Made by a program: the position numbers and the translations under genes. Positions 5,475 through 7,886 of a DNA stretch of 7,886 nt are shown piece after piece (within the stretch, counting starts at the first letter, position 1; every line of letters starts with the position of its first letter). This stretch comes from an uncultured Alphaproteobacteria bacterium. GTDB taxonomy: Bacteria; Pseudomonadota; Alphaproteobacteria; Puniceispirillales; Puniceispirillaceae. Below the pieces are notes generated by a model that saw only the letters and a list, made by a program, of their open reading frames with translations, was not told the origin of the DNA and searched no databases. The stretch covers positions 1-7,886 of the forward strand of contig CALEYP010000031.1 in NCBI GenBank assembly GCA_937924895.1, given 5' to 3'.

Positions 5475-6710
5475 TTACGAAAGAAATGAAAGCAGGTCAT
5501 CACGTGCCACAAGCGCGGTATCGCCTGTCGCAAGAGATTTCACCTGAAGTTGATTATTGTGCCATTCATCAGTGCCCAGCAAAATCACACGAGGGGCGCC
5601 GAGCTTATCAGCCCGTTTCAGCTTTTTGCCGAGATTCCCTGAAAATGGTACATCAACAGAATAGCCAGCGCGGCGAAGCTGACTCGCCAAGGCAAACGCT
5701 TCTGCCTCTAATTCTTTATCAAGTGAAATAACCATTAAATCAGCACTCGCAGCCGCTGGCTCATCGATTAACAGAGATAGCCGTTCGATACCTGCGGCAA
5801 AACCAACCGCTGGCAAAGCGGGACCGCCCAGCATTTCAGCCAACCCATCATAGCGGCCACCGCCTAACACGGTACCTTGGGCGCCGAGCGCATCGGTGAT
5901 GAATTCAAAAGCCGTATGGCAATAATAATCAAGACCACGCACAAGCCGCGGATCTGCCACAAAATCAATGCCAGCTTTGGATAAAGCATTTGTGAGCACA
6001 TCATAATGGGCGCGAGATGCCTCATTTAAGTAATCTGATAAGATAGGAGCATCTGCAATAATCTGGCGGTCTGTCTCATCTTTGGAGTCCAAAATTCGCA
6101 ACGGATTTTGTGACAGGCGGCGCTGGCTATCCTCACTTAAAGAATCTTGATATTGCGTGAGATATGAGATGAGGGCCGCACGATAGGCTTGACGGCTTTC
6201 TGTATCTCCTAAGCTGTTAAGATGCAAAGTGCATTTTGACAACACACCTAATTCATCAAGAATATCTGCCCCGCATGTGATCACTTCAGCATCTGCCAAA
6301 GGAGAGGATGGCCCGATCAGCTCTACACCAATTTGATGGAACTGGCGCATGCGTCCTTTTTGAGGGCGCTCATAGCGGAACATTGGACCTGCGTAAAAAT
6401 ATTTTTGCGGCAGCGTTTGCGTAAGACCATTAGAGATCACAGCCCGCATCACCGCAGCGGTATTTTCTGGGCGCAATGTTAATTCTGTGCCACCTCTATC
6501 TTCAAATGAATAGGTTTCTTTTGATACCACATCAGATGTGTCACCCAAAGGACGGCGAAAGACATCTGTAAATTCAAAAATCGGTGTTGCCATATCCTGA
6601 AAGCCACAGCGCGCGCTGATGGTTTGCGCGGTGCTCACCACTTGATTATGACGCGCTTTATCGCTGGGAAGTAGATCGCTCGTGCCTCTGGCTGGCTGAA
6701 GGATACGCAT
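5475..6710 (-). CDS. hisS: Histidyl-tRNA synthetase
   Basis: A 411-aa class II synthetase that charges tRNA-His with histidine in the cytoplasm. Seen in order: RGTSDLLP (8-15), TLRPENTAAVMRA (78-90) for ATP and histidine, motif 2 FRYERPQKGRMRQFHQ (111-126), the HisRS-specific LVRGLDYY (256-263), GGGRYDGL (283-290), motif 3 GFAAGIERL (303-311, R310), and a C-terminal anticodon-binding domain (about 325-411). Length matches the bacterial family. Motif 2 keeps the canonical RPQKGRxRQFHQ, expected for enzymes that recognise G-1 and C73 of tRNA-His, unlike the diverged enzyme of several alphaproteobacterial orders. It starts 24 bp after ispG with AGAGAG four bases before the ATG. Confidence 0.98.
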   Translation of the reverse strand: MRILQPARGTSDLLPSDKARHNQVVSTAQTISARCGFQDMATPIFEFTDVFRRPLGDTSDVVSKETYSFEDRGGTELTLRPENTAAVMRAVISNGLTQTLPQKYFYAGPMFRYERPQKGRMRQFHQIGVELIGPSSPLADAEVITCGADILDELGVLSKCTLHLNSLGDTESRQAYRAALISYLTQYQDSLSEDSQRRLSQNPLRILDSKDETDRQIIADAPILSDYLNEASRAHYDVLTNALSKAGIDFVADPRLVRGLDYYCHTAFEFITDALGAQGTVLGGGRYDGLAEMLGGPALPAVGFAAGIERLSLLIDEPAAASADLMVISLDKELEAEAFALASQLRRAGYSVDVPFSGNLGKKLKRADKLGAPRVILLGTDEWHNNQLQVKSLATGDTALVARDDLLSFLS

Positions 6711-6734
6711 ATAACTCTCTATCAGTTTGTAAGG

Positions 6735-7859
6735 TTATAAGGAAGGACTTAGCGTCTGATCTGCTGCTTTGATAGCAGCGACCTTATCTTCGACAAGTGA
6801 GACGACATGGCTGACAATATCATCATGGCTCAACCGATGATCAGCCATACCTGAAATATAAATCTGATGTGTGCCACGTCCGCCCCCCGTCAAACCAATA
6901 TCAGTTTCACGGGCTTCACCAGGACCATTTACCACACAACCAATAATCGATACGGTCAGCGGCACATCGATATGATCTAATTTCTCTTCAATCTCCTGTA
7001 CCGTTTTGATCACATCAAATTGCTGACGAGCACATGAGGGACAAGAAATGACGGTGACCCCGCGCCGACGCAAACCAAGAGATTTTAGCATCTCATAGGC
7101 CACTTTCACTTCTTCCGCCGGGTCAGCTGATAACGAGACACGAATAGTATCACCAATACCAGCCCATAATAAATTACCCAAACCAATTGCAGATTTCACA
7201 GTACCAGCGCGTAGGCCGCCTGCTTCTGTGATCCCGATATGGAGCGGGCAATCAATTTGTTCGGCCAATTGCTGATAGGCAGCCACAGCCAAGAATAAAT
7301 CAGACGCCTTTACCGAGATTTTGAATTCATGAAAATCATGATCTTGTAAAATACGGGCATGATCTAAGGCTGATTCAACCAAAGCCTCTGGACATGGTTC
7401 AGCATATTTTTCGAGCAAATGCTTTTCCAGTGAGCCCCCATTCACACCAATACGAATAGAGGCCCCGCTGTCACGCGCAGCACGGATCACTTCTTTCACA
7501 CGATCTTCGCTGCCAATATTTCCAGGATTAATTCGCAAGCAGGCCGCCCCAGCAGCAGCAGCCTCAATCGCTCTTTTATAATGAAAATGAATATCTGCCA
7601 CAATTGGCACAGGGCTTTGTTTCACAATTGTATGAAGCGCGGCCGTTGACTCCTCATCAGGACAAGAGACCCGTACAATATCAGCACCGGCATCAGCTGC
7701 TTTGTGAATTTGATCAAGCGTGCCTGTGATATCAGTCGTCAGAGTGTTTGTCATCGTTTGGACTGAGATAGGCGCATCACCACCAACCGCCACTGAACAG
7801 ACTTGGATTTGACGTGACTTCCGCCGTTCAATCATACGATATGTTCTACTCTGTGACAT
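6735..7859 (-). CDS. ispG: 4-hydroxy-3-methylbut-2-enyl diphosphate synthase (IspG/GcpE)
   Basis: A 374-aa iron-sulfur enzyme of the MEP pathway. It reductively converts 2-C-methyl-D-erythritol 2,4-cyclodiphosphate to HMBPP, the step before IspH in making isoprenoid precursors. The N-terminal TIM-barrel (about 1-260) includes QTMTNTLTTD (34-43), ADIHFHY (88-94) and RINPGNIG (109-116). The C-terminal domain has the [4Fe-4S] ligands C273 and C276 (CPSC), C308 (IGCVVNGPGEA) and E315, in the spacing C-x2-C-x31-C-x6-E expected for the family. The start ATG is preceded by AGAGAG at four bases. It is the first gene of the visible minus-strand cluster; the operon promoter would lie in or beyond the last 27 bases, where I see no recognisable one. 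Confidence 0.98.
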   Translation of the reverse strand: MSQSRTYRMIERRKSRQIQVCSVAVGGDAPISVQTMTNTLTTDITGTLDQIHKAADAGADIVRVSCPDEESTAALHTIVKQSPVPIVADIHFHYKRAIEAAAAGAACLRINPGNIGSEDRVKEVIRAARDSGASIRIGVNGGSLEKHLLEKYAEPCPEALVESALDHARILQDHDFHEFKISVKASDLFLAVAAYQQLAEQIDCPLHIGITEAGGLRAGTVKSAIGLGNLLWAGIGDTIRVSLSADPAEEVKVAYEMLKSLGLRRRGVTVISCPSCARQQFDVIKTVQEIEEKLDHIDVPLTVSIIGCVVNGPGEARETDIGLTGGGRGTHQIYISGMADHRLSHDDIVSHVVSLVEDKVAAIKAADQTLSPSL

Positions 7860-7886
7860 TCTACTCTCTTATATCAGTATCAAGCG

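Noticed and set aside
1..7886. tRNA genes, CRISPR arrays, insertion sequences, phage or toxin-antitoxin genes
   Set aside because: No cloverleaf-like sequence, regularly spaced repeat array, transposase or related reading frame was found on either strand.

Overview
This window looks like ordinary chromosome from an alphaproteobacterium of moderate GC. Three things point there. A DUF4167 protein, a family known essentially from Alphaproteobacteria, lies downstream of prmC. The gene order ispG-hisS-prfA-prmC-DUF4167 is typical of the class. The 16S rRNA gene start is bacterial and compatible with it. The histidyl-tRNA synthetase has the canonical bacterial motif 2, which argues against the Rhizobiales/Rhodobacterales/Caulobacterales group and fits deeper lineages such as Rhodospirillales-like or marine SAR116-like bacteria. 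That placement is inference only.

Layout. Bases 1-51 are the 5' end of a 16S rRNA gene on the minus strand, running off the left edge. Its leader (about 52-292) carries a boxA-like antitermination site and small hairpins. It is driven by a near-consensus sigma-70 promoter (TTGACA, 17 bp, TATAAC at 300-328) with a GC-rich discriminator and a helically phased A/T-tract region upstream. Bases about 390-695 are a divergent regulatory region that also serves the plus-strand genes. It holds an 8-bp direct repeat, two candidate promoters and a large imperfect hairpin. Plus-strand genes follow: a secreted MepM-like M23 murein endopeptidase (696-2114), then a MOSC-domain protein (2122-2895).

From the right edge a minus-strand housekeeping cluster runs leftwards: ispG (isoprenoid precursor synthesis), hisS, prfA (RF1), prmC (methylates the RF1 GGQ glutamine), and after a 150-bp gap the DUF4167 gene. 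prfA and prmC overlap by one base (TAATG), so the release factor and its modifying enzyme are probably translationally coupled. The MOSC and DUF4167 genes converge with interlocked stop codons (4 bp shared), and a perfect 12-bp inverted repeat sits just inside the MOSC 3' end.

I see no mobile element, CRISPR array, tRNA gene, phage gene or broken gene. I found no convincing new multi-gene system. The best second-look items are the convergent junction with its palindrome, the rRNA promoter and divergent regulatory region, the cluster of GANTC (CcrM-type) sites over the MOSC gene, and the uncharacterised DUF4167 protein.
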